From CAYNZV01 sp965217095 (GTDB lineage: Bacteria; Latescibacterota; UBA2968; UBA8231): 64,000 nucleotides of DNA. Position 1 is the first letter of the stretch. Every line of letters begins with the position of its first letter. The stretch spans positions 4,650,001 to 4,714,000 of the forward strand of contig OZ244235.1 of the NCBI GenBank assembly GCA_965217095.1. The letters run 5' to 3'. Position numbers and translations under genes: made by a program. The notes under the pieces are model-generated. The model saw only the letters and a list, made by a program, of their open reading frames with translations, searched no databases and was not told the DNA's origin. Below are positions 25,274 through 32,869 of this stretch, in pieces.

Positions 25274-26339
25274 AAACTACGGAGTGCTCTTTCCCACCAG
25301 CGTAGTCGGGTCCATGCCGCGTCCCGACTTCGTGCGCGAACTGCTGATCGCTGAATCTGCAGCATTGAATGACCAGGCGCATCGTGCCATGAACACGGCG
25401 GTTGCCCACGTCGTAACCATGCAAGAAGTGGCCGGCCTCGATGTGGTCACTGACGGAGAGTGGCGCCGCGCCTCCTACATCGGTGTCATCGCCGAACTGG
25501 CGCATGGATTTCAAGTCGGCACAAACCCGACAGATGGCAGACCATGGACGACCGTAGTCGAGAAGTTGGCGCCAAAGGGACCCGGCTTCATTGCCGCAGA
25601 AGCTCGCTTCCTCAAACAGGCGACCCACAAGCAGACAAAGGTGACGCTGCCGGCGCCAGCCCTGTTGGGAGAGCGGATGTGGGACCCTGAGCGGTCGCCT
25701 CCGGCCTACCCGACACGTCAGTCGTTCGTCGAGGCGTGTATTCCGATCCTGCGGCGGGAGCTGGAACTGGTGTGCGCGGAAGGGGTGGACATAATACAGA
25801 TCGACGATCCCCATCTGTGCCTGTTTGTGGACCCCGAGGTCAGAGACCGTTACGAGGATGCGGAAGCCGAAGCCGACTTTTCGGTGGCAGCCAACAACGC
25901 GCTGATGGAGGGAATGGGGGGGGTCACGCGGGCGGTGCACCTCTGCCGCCGTGCCGGGGCTCGCGTGAGGGGTGAGGCTTTTCATTCGGGCGGCTACGAG
26001 GCCATCAGGTCGCAAATCAATCGGTTAGAGGCAGACCATCTGACGATGGAGTTTGCCAGCCCCGTGGCGGGAACGCTTGAAGCACTCGCCGATTTGCGAG
26101 AGGATCTGGAGATCGGGTTGGGGTGTGTTAGCGTTGAGCCCGGGGTAGTGGACACTAAAGAGACGATCGTTTCCCGGGTTGAAGGCGCATTGGAGGTGTT
26201 GTCTCCGGAGCGTGTGGTTCTGAATCCTGATTGTGGTTTCGCTCCCGGATCGGCTGCGGTCGTCGATGTCGAGGAGGTGTATCGAAAATTGAAGCAGATG
26301 GTAGCAGCAGCCGAGATTCTGCGCGAACGGTACGCCTAG
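25260..26339 (+). CDS. MetE-like cobalamin-independent methionine synthase family protein (catalytic domain only)
   Basis: 359 residues corresponding to the C-terminal catalytic barrel of MetE (COG0620); the N-terminal MetE domain is absent. It opens with PTSVVGSMPRPDFVREL, as in short MetE homologues. Probable zinc ligands are present: His and Cys in RAVHLCRRAG, and the late cysteine in LNPDCGFAPGS. Such short proteins transfer methyl groups to thiols, but the donor and acceptor vary and the true substrate is open. ATG 25260 lies inside the end of the nucleotidyltransferase gene. The stop codon TAG is embedded in a perfect 16 bp inverted repeat. Confidence 0.85.
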   Translation: MSTVENYGVLFPTSVVGSMPRPDFVRELLIAESAALNDQAHRAMNTAVAHVVTMQEVAGLDVVTDGEWRRASYIGVIAELAHGFQVGTNPTDGRPWTTVVEKLAPKGPGFIAAEARFLKQATHKQTKVTLPAPALLGERMWDPERSPPAYPTRQSFVEACIPILRRELELVCAEGVDIIQIDDPHLCLFVDPEVRDRYEDAEAEADFSVAANNALMEGMGGVTRAVHLCRRAGARVRGEAFHSGGYEAIRSQINRLEADHLTMEFASPVAGTLEALADLREDLEIGLGCVSVEPGVVDTKETIVSRVEGALEVLSPERVVLNPDCGFAPGSAAVVDVEEVYRKLKQMVAAAEILRERYA

Positions 26340-26398
26340 TGCCCTGTTCAATAACTGGCCTGGCGAAATACAAGGATGGTTGTTGAACAGGGCACTAG
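26336..26398. repeat. perfect 16 bp inverted repeat enclosing the end of the MetE-like gene
   Basis: CTAGTGCCCTGTTCAA at 26336-26351 is the exact reverse complement of TTGAACAGGGCACTAG at 26383-26398. Pairing continues inward for about six more bases with G-T pairs. The left arm contains the TAG stop. It sits between convergent genes and has no T tract. It may be a bidirectional terminator or the remnant of a small mobile palindromic element. Confidence 0.7.
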
Positions 26399-26445
26399 AG
26401 CCCTCGTCCCTCCCCGTCGGGCGCACTCGCGACGGTTCGCGTTTC

Positions 26446-27915
26446 CTAGAAATGACCCCCGCTGTTGGCCCGGCGAATCCAAACCTTCACCCGTTTAGTA
26501 GAAAGATCCAGGGAGGGTTCCACCTGCCGCAAACGCTCGATCACCTCTTGGGCGGTTAACGACCGCAGGTCAGCGATGGAGGCGATGCCGGCCTGAACCA
26601 GGTGGTTGCCATAGCGAACCCCGATGCCCTGGTGTAGGTAGAGTTGTGTTATGGTTCGCAGATGCTCCAGGCGAGCTGGATCGAGATCGTCTGCCAGCGC
26701 CCGCCAGCGAGCCGTTGCCCCGTGTCCTCCAAGCTCGGTGAGATAGTCGACCTGCTGCGCCGCCAAGGCGGCGCGTGTGGCCTGGTCCAACGGAATTACC
26801 CGCTCGACTCTGGGGGTCACCGAGGTGATCGTCCAGCGGTCCATATAGCGGTACACGCCCAAGGAAAAGGCCAGGGCCAGGACCACCGCAGCCACCTGCA
26901 GGCTGGTCGAGGTGGGCGTCGGTTTGCGGTCGACGAAACATCCAAATGACGGTGCCAGGCGGTGCCAAACCAGAAAGCGGTAAAGCACCGCGCACTCGAG
27001 GGCAAAAGGAGGGAAACCCAAAAACCCCGCCACCGGCATCTCGAACAGTTTGAGCTCGTCGAAGAAGGGAACGGTGTAGATCCATTTGGCGCGGGCCCAA
27101 TAGTTGAAGAATTCCCAACACAACCCGGCGACGAGGCCGGCCAGTAACAAACGAACTGCCGGTCCGTAGATACCCGACTCCAGCTGGCGCAGCAAGCTGT
27201 TGCCGCCCCTTCGGTAGTTCATGGGTGCAACGATGAGAATCGGGCCGACCCAGACGAGCGGAAAGAAATATCGCGGGTAGAGAAGGGACAACGCCAGCAG
27301 GCCGATGCCAAACAACTGAAACCACCTCAGCCTGGACGGGGTGATACGCACCTCCACCGATCGTACCTGCGCTACGACCCCCCGTACTCCTAGGAAATGA
27401 TCGATCCAGAATATTCCGGGGAAAACCGTAGCGAACGAAACGCAGGACCCCACCAGGCGCAGAAGGTCGCGGTCGGTGACGAAGATGTAGTACCAGTTCT
27501 CCAACCGCAGGTTGAGTAGCTCGAAGAAGAACCAGCCGGTGGTGGACCACAGAAGAAGCAGGAAGAAACCGGCTCCGCAACGAATAACCAGCGATGATCC
27601 TTCGGCGCGGCGGATCAGCATATCCACGGTATAGATCAAGCCGATCCAAGCAAACAGATAGAACTCGGTGGCGAACGGTTCAATCCGGAGGTACATGAGG
27701 GCAAAGCTCACGCCCAACCAAACGATCCCTACGACGATGCTGAGCACCTGAATACATGTCCTCCTGGATAACCGTACCAAAGAGAGGCCGCTGCGCTGCA
27801 GACGGTACGCCTTGAGAAGCTTCGGAGCAATCGGTTCAGGGCCGGCGTCTTGACGTTCGCCGTCCGCTCCCCCTAGGTTGTGAATCCCGAGGCTCGTGTT
27901 GACCACTTCGCTCAT
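26446..27915 (-). CDS. polytopic membrane protein with C-terminal helix-hairpin-helix-like domain
   Basis: 489 residues. About ten hydrophobic segments fill residues 45-400, for example IQVLSIVVGIVWLGVSFALM and VIRCGAGFFLLLLW. The C-terminal 120 residues are soluble and resemble a DUF4332/helix-hairpin-helix domain (HQGIGVRYGNHLVQAGIASI, then LTAQEVIERLRQVEP). I do not recognise the whole protein and make no functional claim. The start ATG 27915 is tentative: it lies inside the first codons of the divergent gene at 27896, an unusual head-to-head overlap. Confidence 0.6.
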   Translation of the reverse strand: MSEVVNTSLGIHNLGGADGERQDAGPEPIAPKLLKAYRLQRSGLSLVRLSRRTCIQVLSIVVGIVWLGVSFALMYLRIEPFATEFYLFAWIGLIYTVDMLIRRAEGSSLVIRCGAGFFLLLLWSTTGWFFFELLNLRLENWYYIFVTDRDLLRLVGSCVSFATVFPGIFWIDHFLGVRGVVAQVRSVEVRITPSRLRWFQLFGIGLLALSLLYPRYFFPLVWVGPILIVAPMNYRRGGNSLLRQLESGIYGPAVRLLLAGLVAGLCWEFFNYWARAKWIYTVPFFDELKLFEMPVAGFLGFPPFALECAVLYRFLVWHRLAPSFGCFVDRKPTPTSTSLQVAAVVLALAFSLGVYRYMDRWTITSVTPRVERVIPLDQATRAALAAQQVDYLTELGGHGATARWRALADDLDPARLEHLRTITQLYLHQGIGVRYGNHLVQAGIASIADLRSLTAQEVIERLRQVEPSLDLSTKRVKVWIRRANSGGHF

Positions 27916-29524
27916 CGTTTCCGCCCTTCTTCTGGCTGCCCTGCTGCGTGTGTGGGCGCTGAGCTTCGGGTTGCCCTCCTGGCTGCACCCCGACGAGTAC
28001 AGCTTCGTGTTTTTTCCGCTAAATTTCTGGAGCGGCGACCTCAATCCGCACTTCTTTACCTACCCCACCCTGCAGTACTACCTGCTCAGTCTGGCCTACC
28101 TGTGTTATTTCGGAGTCCAGTACGTGGTGGGGAGCGGCCTGTCCCCTGATCAGTTCGTCGCGTTTCACTACTTCTGGGACCGCACCGAGCTGTTGTCGAT
28201 AGCGCGATCTCTCAGTGCGTTGATGGGCATCGCAACCGTCGGGTGTACGGCGCTGGTCGCTCGGGCGGCGTACGGTTCGAGGGCGGCTGTTGTCGCCGCG
28301 TTTTTGATGGCTGTTTGCCCCCTTCACGTCCGTCAGTCGCACCTGGCCGGGGTGGACGTGGCCCTAACCTTGTGGTTCACCGGGGCCGTGTGGGTTTCGT
28401 TGCGTCTGCTGCAGACAAACAGTGCTGGCGCCTACTTGCTGGCTGGTCTGCTGGTGGGCATGGCTGGAGCCACGAAATATCCAGGTGCGATGGCGGGCGC
28501 GGCCGTGCTGGCTGCGCATCTGTTGGTGGGGCGGGGTGGAAGGGATCTGCGCCTCTACGCGGCGGGTGGTGCGGCGATCACCACCTTCTTTTTTTGCTCG
28601 CCGTATGTGCTGCTCGACTTCGACGCTTTTCGCACCTACTTCGAGCAGCAGGCGGCCCACCTCGAGGGGATGGGCATTGGTGCTGCCGAGCTCGGCTGGT
28701 GGTATCACCTGCGGGTTACGCTCGTCGCAGGCGTCGGGTGGCCGGTGTTGATCCTCGGGACGGTGGCAGGATTCTGGCTAACACGCGAGCGTGCGTTCGA
28801 AACCGCCGTAATCCTCGTCGCTTTTCTGGGTTTGTGTCTCGTCGTCGGATCCAGTCAGCGTGTGTTCATGCGGTATGCCTTGCCGCTTGTACCCCTACTC
28901 GTCGTACTGGCCGCCGGCTTGCTCGTCCGGATTCGGGGGAAAGCATTAGCTGCGGCATCTCTTTTGGTGGCGCTGCAGCCATTCTGGAGCTCGTTGCAGC
29001 AGGTGCGTTTGCTCGGGCGGACTGATACCCGAGTCGAAGCGCGCCAGTGGATGGAGGCGAACATTCCGGCAGGTACCCCTGTCGCCAACTTCGGCGGTTG
29101 GGCTGGGGACATAGATGTGCGCTCCTTCGAACAGCTCTGGTGGGAGGCCTCCCTGTTCGAGCGCAGATTCGGACGCGAGCGCCTGCTGCAGGCTCTTGAT
29201 TATCTGGAGGAACGGGCCCCGGGACCCCCGTACTTCAGCTACGGCATCCAGCGCACCAACCAGGAAGCGGCAGCGGGCAGCTTCGCCGAGATCGAACGTC
29301 TGGATACGCCGTTTGTAGTGCTGCACCGGCATCCGCTGAACGCCTCCCGCATAGATTCCGCTTTCGCGCGGGTTTTTGCGGCACAGGTCGAAGGGTTGTG
29401 GTCGAAGGCGGTTGCGTTCGACTCCTTCGACGCCTTCTACCTACCGGTTTCAGGGTCCGGCGAGCTGGAGCGGCCGGGCCCGGAAATTTTGGCGAATTTC
29501 GGGCGCTCCAGTACCCGAGCGTGA
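27896..29524 (+). CDS. GT39-like membrane glycosyltransferase (possibly frameshifted before a TPR domain)
   Basis: 542 residues. An N-terminal membrane helix is followed by WLHPDEYSFVFFPLNFWSG, matching the GT-C (PMT/GT39) layout with acidic residues in the first periplasmic loop. About ten membrane helices follow and a soluble C-terminal domain of about 170 residues. These enzymes move sugars from polyprenyl-phosphate donors onto lipids, glycans or proteins. GTG 27896 or TTG 27899 can start it, with GAGG at 27889. The stop at 29524 may be artificial: removing one G from GGG 29501-29503 joins this frame to the TPR frame that follows. Confidence 0.75.
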   Translation: MLTTSLIVSALLLAALLRVWALSFGLPSWLHPDEYSFVFFPLNFWSGDLNPHFFTYPTLQYYLLSLAYLCYFGVQYVVGSGLSPDQFVAFHYFWDRTELLSIARSLSALMGIATVGCTALVARAAYGSRAAVVAAFLMAVCPLHVRQSHLAGVDVALTLWFTGAVWVSLRLLQTNSAGAYLLAGLLVGMAGATKYPGAMAGAAVLAAHLLVGRGGRDLRLYAAGGAAITTFFFCSPYVLLDFDAFRTYFEQQAAHLEGMGIGAAELGWWYHLRVTLVAGVGWPVLILGTVAGFWLTRERAFETAVILVAFLGLCLVVGSSQRVFMRYALPLVPLLVVLAAGLLVRIRGKALAAASLLVALQPFWSSLQQVRLLGRTDTRVEARQWMEANIPAGTPVANFGGWAGDIDVRSFEQLWWEASLFERRFGRERLLQALDYLEERAPGPPYFSYGIQRTNQEAAAGSFAEIERLDTPFVVLHRHPLNASRIDSAFARVFAAQVEGLWSKAVAFDSFDAFYLPVSGSGELERPGPEILANFGRSSTRA

Positions 29525-30314
29525 TTCGCATTCGGTTCGGGAGCTTTTCTCCCGTGCCTACACCCGCGGAACCACCGAGACCCTACAACGCCGCGGTGCC
29601 AGTGAAGCCATGGATCTGCTCCAGCGGGCAGGTCGGCTGGACCCGCAAAACCCGGAGGTCTACTTCATCACCGCTTATTTCGCCCAAGGTGCCAACAGTA
29701 CGATGGAGGCGATCGAGAACTATGGCAGGCATCTGGAGCGGCAGCCCTTGAGTGTCGCTGCCTACAACAACCTGGCTACCCTTTATGAGAGGATGGGCCA
29801 AACCGATCGTGCCGAAGCCAGGCTGCTCGACCAGGTGCGGCTGGCGCCCTGGAAGCGCTCGGCGCTTCTGGCGCTGGCAGGATTGTATCGGCGACAGGGC
29901 GAGTTCGTCAAAGCAGCCCAGTTCTATACCGTGTTGACGACCCGTTTCTCCGGGTACGCGGAAGATCACGAACGCCTCGGGCTTACCTTCGAAGAACTGG
30001 GCCAGTCGGCGGCAGCGGAATCAGCCTACCTGCAAGCACTAGCAATCGACTGCAACCGAGCTTCGGCCCACCTGCTGCTGGCGCGTTTCTACCGCTCGCA
30101 AGGGCGTATCGCAGATATGATGAAGGTATGCCAGTCGTTAGTCGATTCCGATTCGAATCACCCGGTGGGGCACCAACTCTTGGCCTACGGCTTTCGGCAT
30201 ATGGGCCAGCGAAAGCAAGCGGCTCACCACGCCCGTACAGCAATCGCCTTGGCTCCGGGGGATTCCACCCTCGAGCCGCTGCGGCATTGGCTCCAGGCCA
30301 TCGGCGATCGTTAA
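29376..30314 (+). CDS. TPR-repeat protein or TPR domain of the preceding transferase
   Basis: Tandem tetratricopeptide repeats, for example PEVYFITAYFAQGANSTMEA, AAYNNLATLYERMGQTDRAE and ALLALAGLYRRQGEFVKAAQ, about six units reaching the C-terminus. Such domains bind proteins or peptides. Sequence before about 29505 in this frame looks non-coding, whereas RDSHSVRELFSRAYTRGTTE just after it looks coding. No good start codon exists there: TTG 29376 and 29412 lie deep in the previous gene, and ATG 29610 would cut off the first helix. Fusion to the glycosyltransferase through a lost frame is the best explanation. Confidence 0.6.
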   Translation: MRHRSKGCGRRRLRSTPSTPSTYRFQGPASWSGRARKFWRISGAPVPERDSHSVRELFSRAYTRGTTETLQRRGASEAMDLLQRAGRLDPQNPEVYFITAYFAQGANSTMEAIENYGRHLERQPLSVAAYNNLATLYERMGQTDRAEARLLDQVRLAPWKRSALLALAGLYRRQGEFVKAAQFYTVLTTRFSGYAEDHERLGLTFEELGQSAAAESAYLQALAIDCNRASAHLLLARFYRSQGRIADMMKVCQSLVDSDSNHPVGHQLLAYGFRHMGQRKQAAHHARTAIALAPGDSTLEPLRHWLQAIGDR

Positions 30315-30352
30315 ACACACTCCGAGCGACAAACGACACGTCCACGCTCCCT

Positions 30353-30380
30353 CTGACGGGAGATTTTCGTTTCGTATATT
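30353..30380 (+). promoter_or_regulatory. possible promoter for the Nudix gene
   Basis: CTGACG at 30353-30358, a 16 bp spacer and TATATT at 30375-30380, about 55 bases before ATG 30436. The -35 match is moderate. Confidence 0.35.
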
Positions 30381-30435
30381 CCCGGAGTATTCCACCAGCG
30401 TTCCATTGCGCGCACGTGAAGAAGGTTCAGCCAAC

Positions 30436-31209
30436 ATGCAAACCATAGAATCAGAGACCAATCCGTTCGGCGGCGTACTTCCCAAGCCGGAGGCGTTGTA
30501 CAGCAATCCCGACGCTTTCGCCGCTCAACTGTCCCACTCCGTCGAATCGTGGCGCCAAGACGGACTTCGCCTGGTCTGGTTGGAGGTGCCCATCCACAAA
30601 TCTCAACTGATTCCGATCGCCGTGGAGGCTGAATTCCAATTCCATCACAGCACCCATGACTATCTAATGCTGACCCACCGCCTTGAAGAGGGCGCCTTCA
30701 TTCCCGCGCACGCTTCGCACTACATCGGAGCTGGCGGGGTCGTGCTGGATGCGCAGGACCGGCTTTTGGTAGTGAGCGAACTCTATCATCGGGCCAATAA
30801 CCAGCCGCCGCGATATAAACTGCCGGGTGGCGCGCTTCACGAGGGGGAGCATCTGGCCGAAGCGGTGGTGCGCGAGGTTCGAGAAGAAACCGGTGTGGAG
30901 ACGCGTTTCGACGCGCTGGTCTGTTTTCGGCATTGGCACGGATACCGCTACGGCAAGTCCGACATCTATTTTGTCTGTCGCTTGCACCCCCTAAGCGAAG
31001 AGATCTCGATCCAGGAGGAGGAGATCGCCGAATGTCTCTGGATGCCGGTGAACGACTATCTGCAGGCGGAACAGGTGAGTGCGTTTAACAAAGAGATTGT
31101 GCGAACGGCCAGGACCAGCCCGGGCGTGGTTCCGAAGGAGGTGGAGGGGTACGCGGATCCCTCGCGCTACGAGTTCTTTATGCCGGCGGAGTTCCTGCGA
31201 ACGCCCTAG
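30436..31209 (+). CDS. Nudix hydrolase, NUDT6-like with pre-Nudix domain
   Basis: 257 residues. The Nudix box is complete: GALHEGEHLAEAVVREVREE followed by TGV, matching G-x5-E-x7-REUXEEXGU. Upstream, WLEVPIHKSQLIPIAVEAEF and HHSTHDYLMLTHRL match the pre-Nudix domain of the NUDT6 and plant Nudix 2/8 group. It would hydrolyse a nucleoside-diphosphate-linked compound in a Mg-dependent way; the substrate is unknown. ATG 30436 is preferred over the in-frame TTG 30406. The last 32 bases overlap the convergent dehydrogenase gene. Confidence 0.9.
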   Translation: MQTIESETNPFGGVLPKPEALYSNPDAFAAQLSHSVESWRQDGLRLVWLEVPIHKSQLIPIAVEAEFQFHHSTHDYLMLTHRLEEGAFIPAHASHYIGAGGVVLDAQDRLLVVSELYHRANNQPPRYKLPGGALHEGEHLAEAVVREVREETGVETRFDALVCFRHWHGYRYGKSDIYFVCRLHPLSEEISIQEEEIAECLWMPVNDYLQAEQVSAFNKEIVRTARTSPGVVPKEVEGYADPSRYEFFMPAEFLRTP

Positions 31210-32185
31210 GCAGCGCGTCGGGGTTAACCACATGTTGAGGTGTCCGACCGGCGAAGAAGTCCGCCACCGATTGGCCCGCCACGAGGGCCATCTTGCGACG
31301 CGCGCTCAGGGTCAGCGATCCCACATGGGACGTGGAGACGACGTTGGGTAGCTCGACCAACTCGCGCGACCTCCCCACCGGGGGCTCCGCAACCTGGCAG
31401 TCAAGCCCGGCCCCCTTAAGGTGACCGTCCCGGAGAGCGGTTATCAACGCCGCTTCGTCCACCAATCCGCCTCGCGCCGTATTGATCAAATACGATCCCG
31501 GTTTCATGGCGCCTAGGAACCGCGCATCTACCAGTCCAGTAGTGTCGTCGGTCAACGGCAGATGCAGACTCACCACATCCGCTTGCTGCAAAAGGTCCTC
31601 AAGGGACAACGCTTCGCAACCAAGGGAGCGGATATTCTCGGCATCCGCCCAGGGATCGTGGACCACTGCGGCCATCCCGAATCCAGCGGCGCGCTGGACC
31701 ACCTTGATGCCGATGAGACCGCAGCCAACAATTCCCAGGGTCAAACTCTCCAGGTCCTCGCCGATAGGCGGCACCCATTCGCCACCGGTCTTTAGATGGG
31801 CATCGTTGGAGGAGATGCTGCGCACCAGCGCTAGCAGCAATCCGAAGGTCAGGTCCGCTACTGCCGGTGCCATGGTGCCCGGAGTATTGGTAACCACCAC
31901 CCCCGCTCGGGTGCAGTGGTCGACGTCGACGCGATCATATCCAACGCCGTACCGCGCCACGATCCGCAGACGGCCAGCGTTCGCCATGGTGCTGGCGTCG
32001 AAACGTTCGTTGCCGGCTACGATCCCATCGAAATCCGCCAACTTTTTGCGGGTATCGTGGTCGGCCCAATCGGGACCGCCATATTCATCGATCGGCTCGA
32101 AGCCGGCCTCGCGCAGCACGGTTAGAACAGGGTTGTCGCCACCAAACTCCGCCCGCACACTAATGAGAACTCGTTTCTTATCCAC
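31178..32185 (-). CDS. D-isomer specific 2-hydroxyacid dehydrogenase (phosphoglycerate dehydrogenase-like)
   Basis: 335 residues. NAD-binding motif GIVGCGLIGIKVV, substrate-binding segment RYGVGYDRVDVDHCTRAGV, and the catalytic triad Arg in INTARGGLVDE, Glu in CQVAEPPVGR and His in VSTSHVGSLT. It lacks the C-terminal ACT domain of full-size SerA, so it oxidises or reduces some D-2-hydroxyacid but need not be the serine-pathway enzyme. The 3' end overlaps the Nudix gene on the other strand by 32 bp. A short palindrome sits 13-24 bases before its start codon. Confidence 0.9.
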   Translation of the reverse strand: MDKKRVLISVRAEFGGDNPVLTVLREAGFEPIDEYGGPDWADHDTRKKLADFDGIVAGNERFDASTMANAGRLRIVARYGVGYDRVDVDHCTRAGVVVTNTPGTMAPAVADLTFGLLLALVRSISSNDAHLKTGGEWVPPIGEDLESLTLGIVGCGLIGIKVVQRAAGFGMAAVVHDPWADAENIRSLGCEALSLEDLLQQADVVSLHLPLTDDTTGLVDARFLGAMKPGSYLINTARGGLVDEAALITALRDGHLKGAGLDCQVAEPPVGRSRELVELPNVVSTSHVGSLTLSARRKMALVAGQSVADFFAGRTPQHVVNPDALPRAFAGTPPA

Positions 32186-32197
32186 AGTTGAATCCTT

Positions 32198-32209
32198 GAC
32201 CGAACGGTC
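32198..32209. promoter_or_regulatory. short palindrome upstream of the dehydrogenase start
   Basis: GACCGAACGGTC is a 5+5 dyad with a two-base centre, inside TTGACCGAACGGTCTTAG. It overlaps the expected ribosome-binding or leader region of the minus-strand dehydrogenase gene. It looks like an operator half-site pair of the TetR type, but no regulator gene is adjacent and chance cannot be excluded. Confidence 0.25.
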
Positions 32210-32329
32210 TTAGAATAGACGAAAGCTCGTCGTGTAATCCGCGAGAGCGCCCAAGTATAGAGCGCTCCATTCAGGAGTCAAGCAAGGTCGATGCCGATGC
32301 ATATCATCTCCAGATCGTGCTGCGAATCG

Positions 32330-32860
32330 ATGCGAATCCTCATCTGTGGGATGGTCGTATCGACATTGGTCGCCTGTTCTTCCTCCGGAATCTTCAGGCG
32401 CGAACTGGTGTTCACGAGAGAGGATCTGCAGGCAAAACTGTCGAAAGAGTTTCCCCGCAAAGAGAAACATCCGCTTATGGCAGTCACCTTCAGCAATCCG
32501 GAGATCCTACTGGAACCGGGTGCCGACGCCATGGGGGTTCGTCTCGAAATCAAGATCGCGCCTCGGTTGGGAAAACAGCGAACGGGCAAGGTAGTGGCGG
32601 AAGGCGACATCGAGTATCGTCCGCAACGGGGCGAGTTCTTCATCGTCAACCCCAAGGTCATATCTATCGAGGTCGACCATCTAAAAGGGAAATATCAGAA
32701 TAGCGTACGGTCGGTCGCCGACCGAATAGTCGAGCAATATTTGTCCGAAGTTGCGGTGTATCGGTTGGATCAAAAGGATTTCAAACAGAAAGTGGCCAAG
32801 CTAGTTCTCAAATCGGTCGACGTTAAAGACGGCAAACTCGTGGTTGTCGTCGGATTGTAG
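32330..32860 (+). CDS. DUF1439/YceB-like lipoprotein
   Basis: 176 residues. The lipoprotein signal MRILICGMVVSTLVACSSSG has a lipobox VACS, which selects ATG 32330 over the in-frame ATG 32291. The mature part begins with LVFTREDLQAKLSKEFP and ends with VLKSVDVKDGKLVVVVG, closely following the layout of E. coli YceB (DUF1439), a lipid-binding-like fold of unknown function at the outer membrane. It lies 9 bases upstream of the DAHP synthase gene and probably shares its transcript, although no functional link is obvious. Confidence 0.75.
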   Translation: MRILICGMVVSTLVACSSSGIFRRELVFTREDLQAKLSKEFPRKEKHPLMAVTFSNPEILLEPGADAMGVRLEIKIAPRLGKQRTGKVVAEGDIEYRPQRGEFFIVNPKVISIEVDHLKGKYQNSVRSVADRIVEQYLSEVAVYRLDQKDFKQKVAKLVLKSVDVKDGKLVVVVGL

Positions 32861-32869
32861 GAAGCGATA

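Noticed and set aside
25002..26015. Minus-strand open frame antisense to the nucleotidyltransferase and MetE-like genes
   Set aside because: The sense-strand proteins are conserved families; the antisense product is arginine/histidine-rich with no fold signal.
26570..27649. Second minus-strand open frame inside the polytopic membrane protein gene
   Set aside because: It is an alternative frame of 26446-27915; the latter has regular membrane helices and this one does not.
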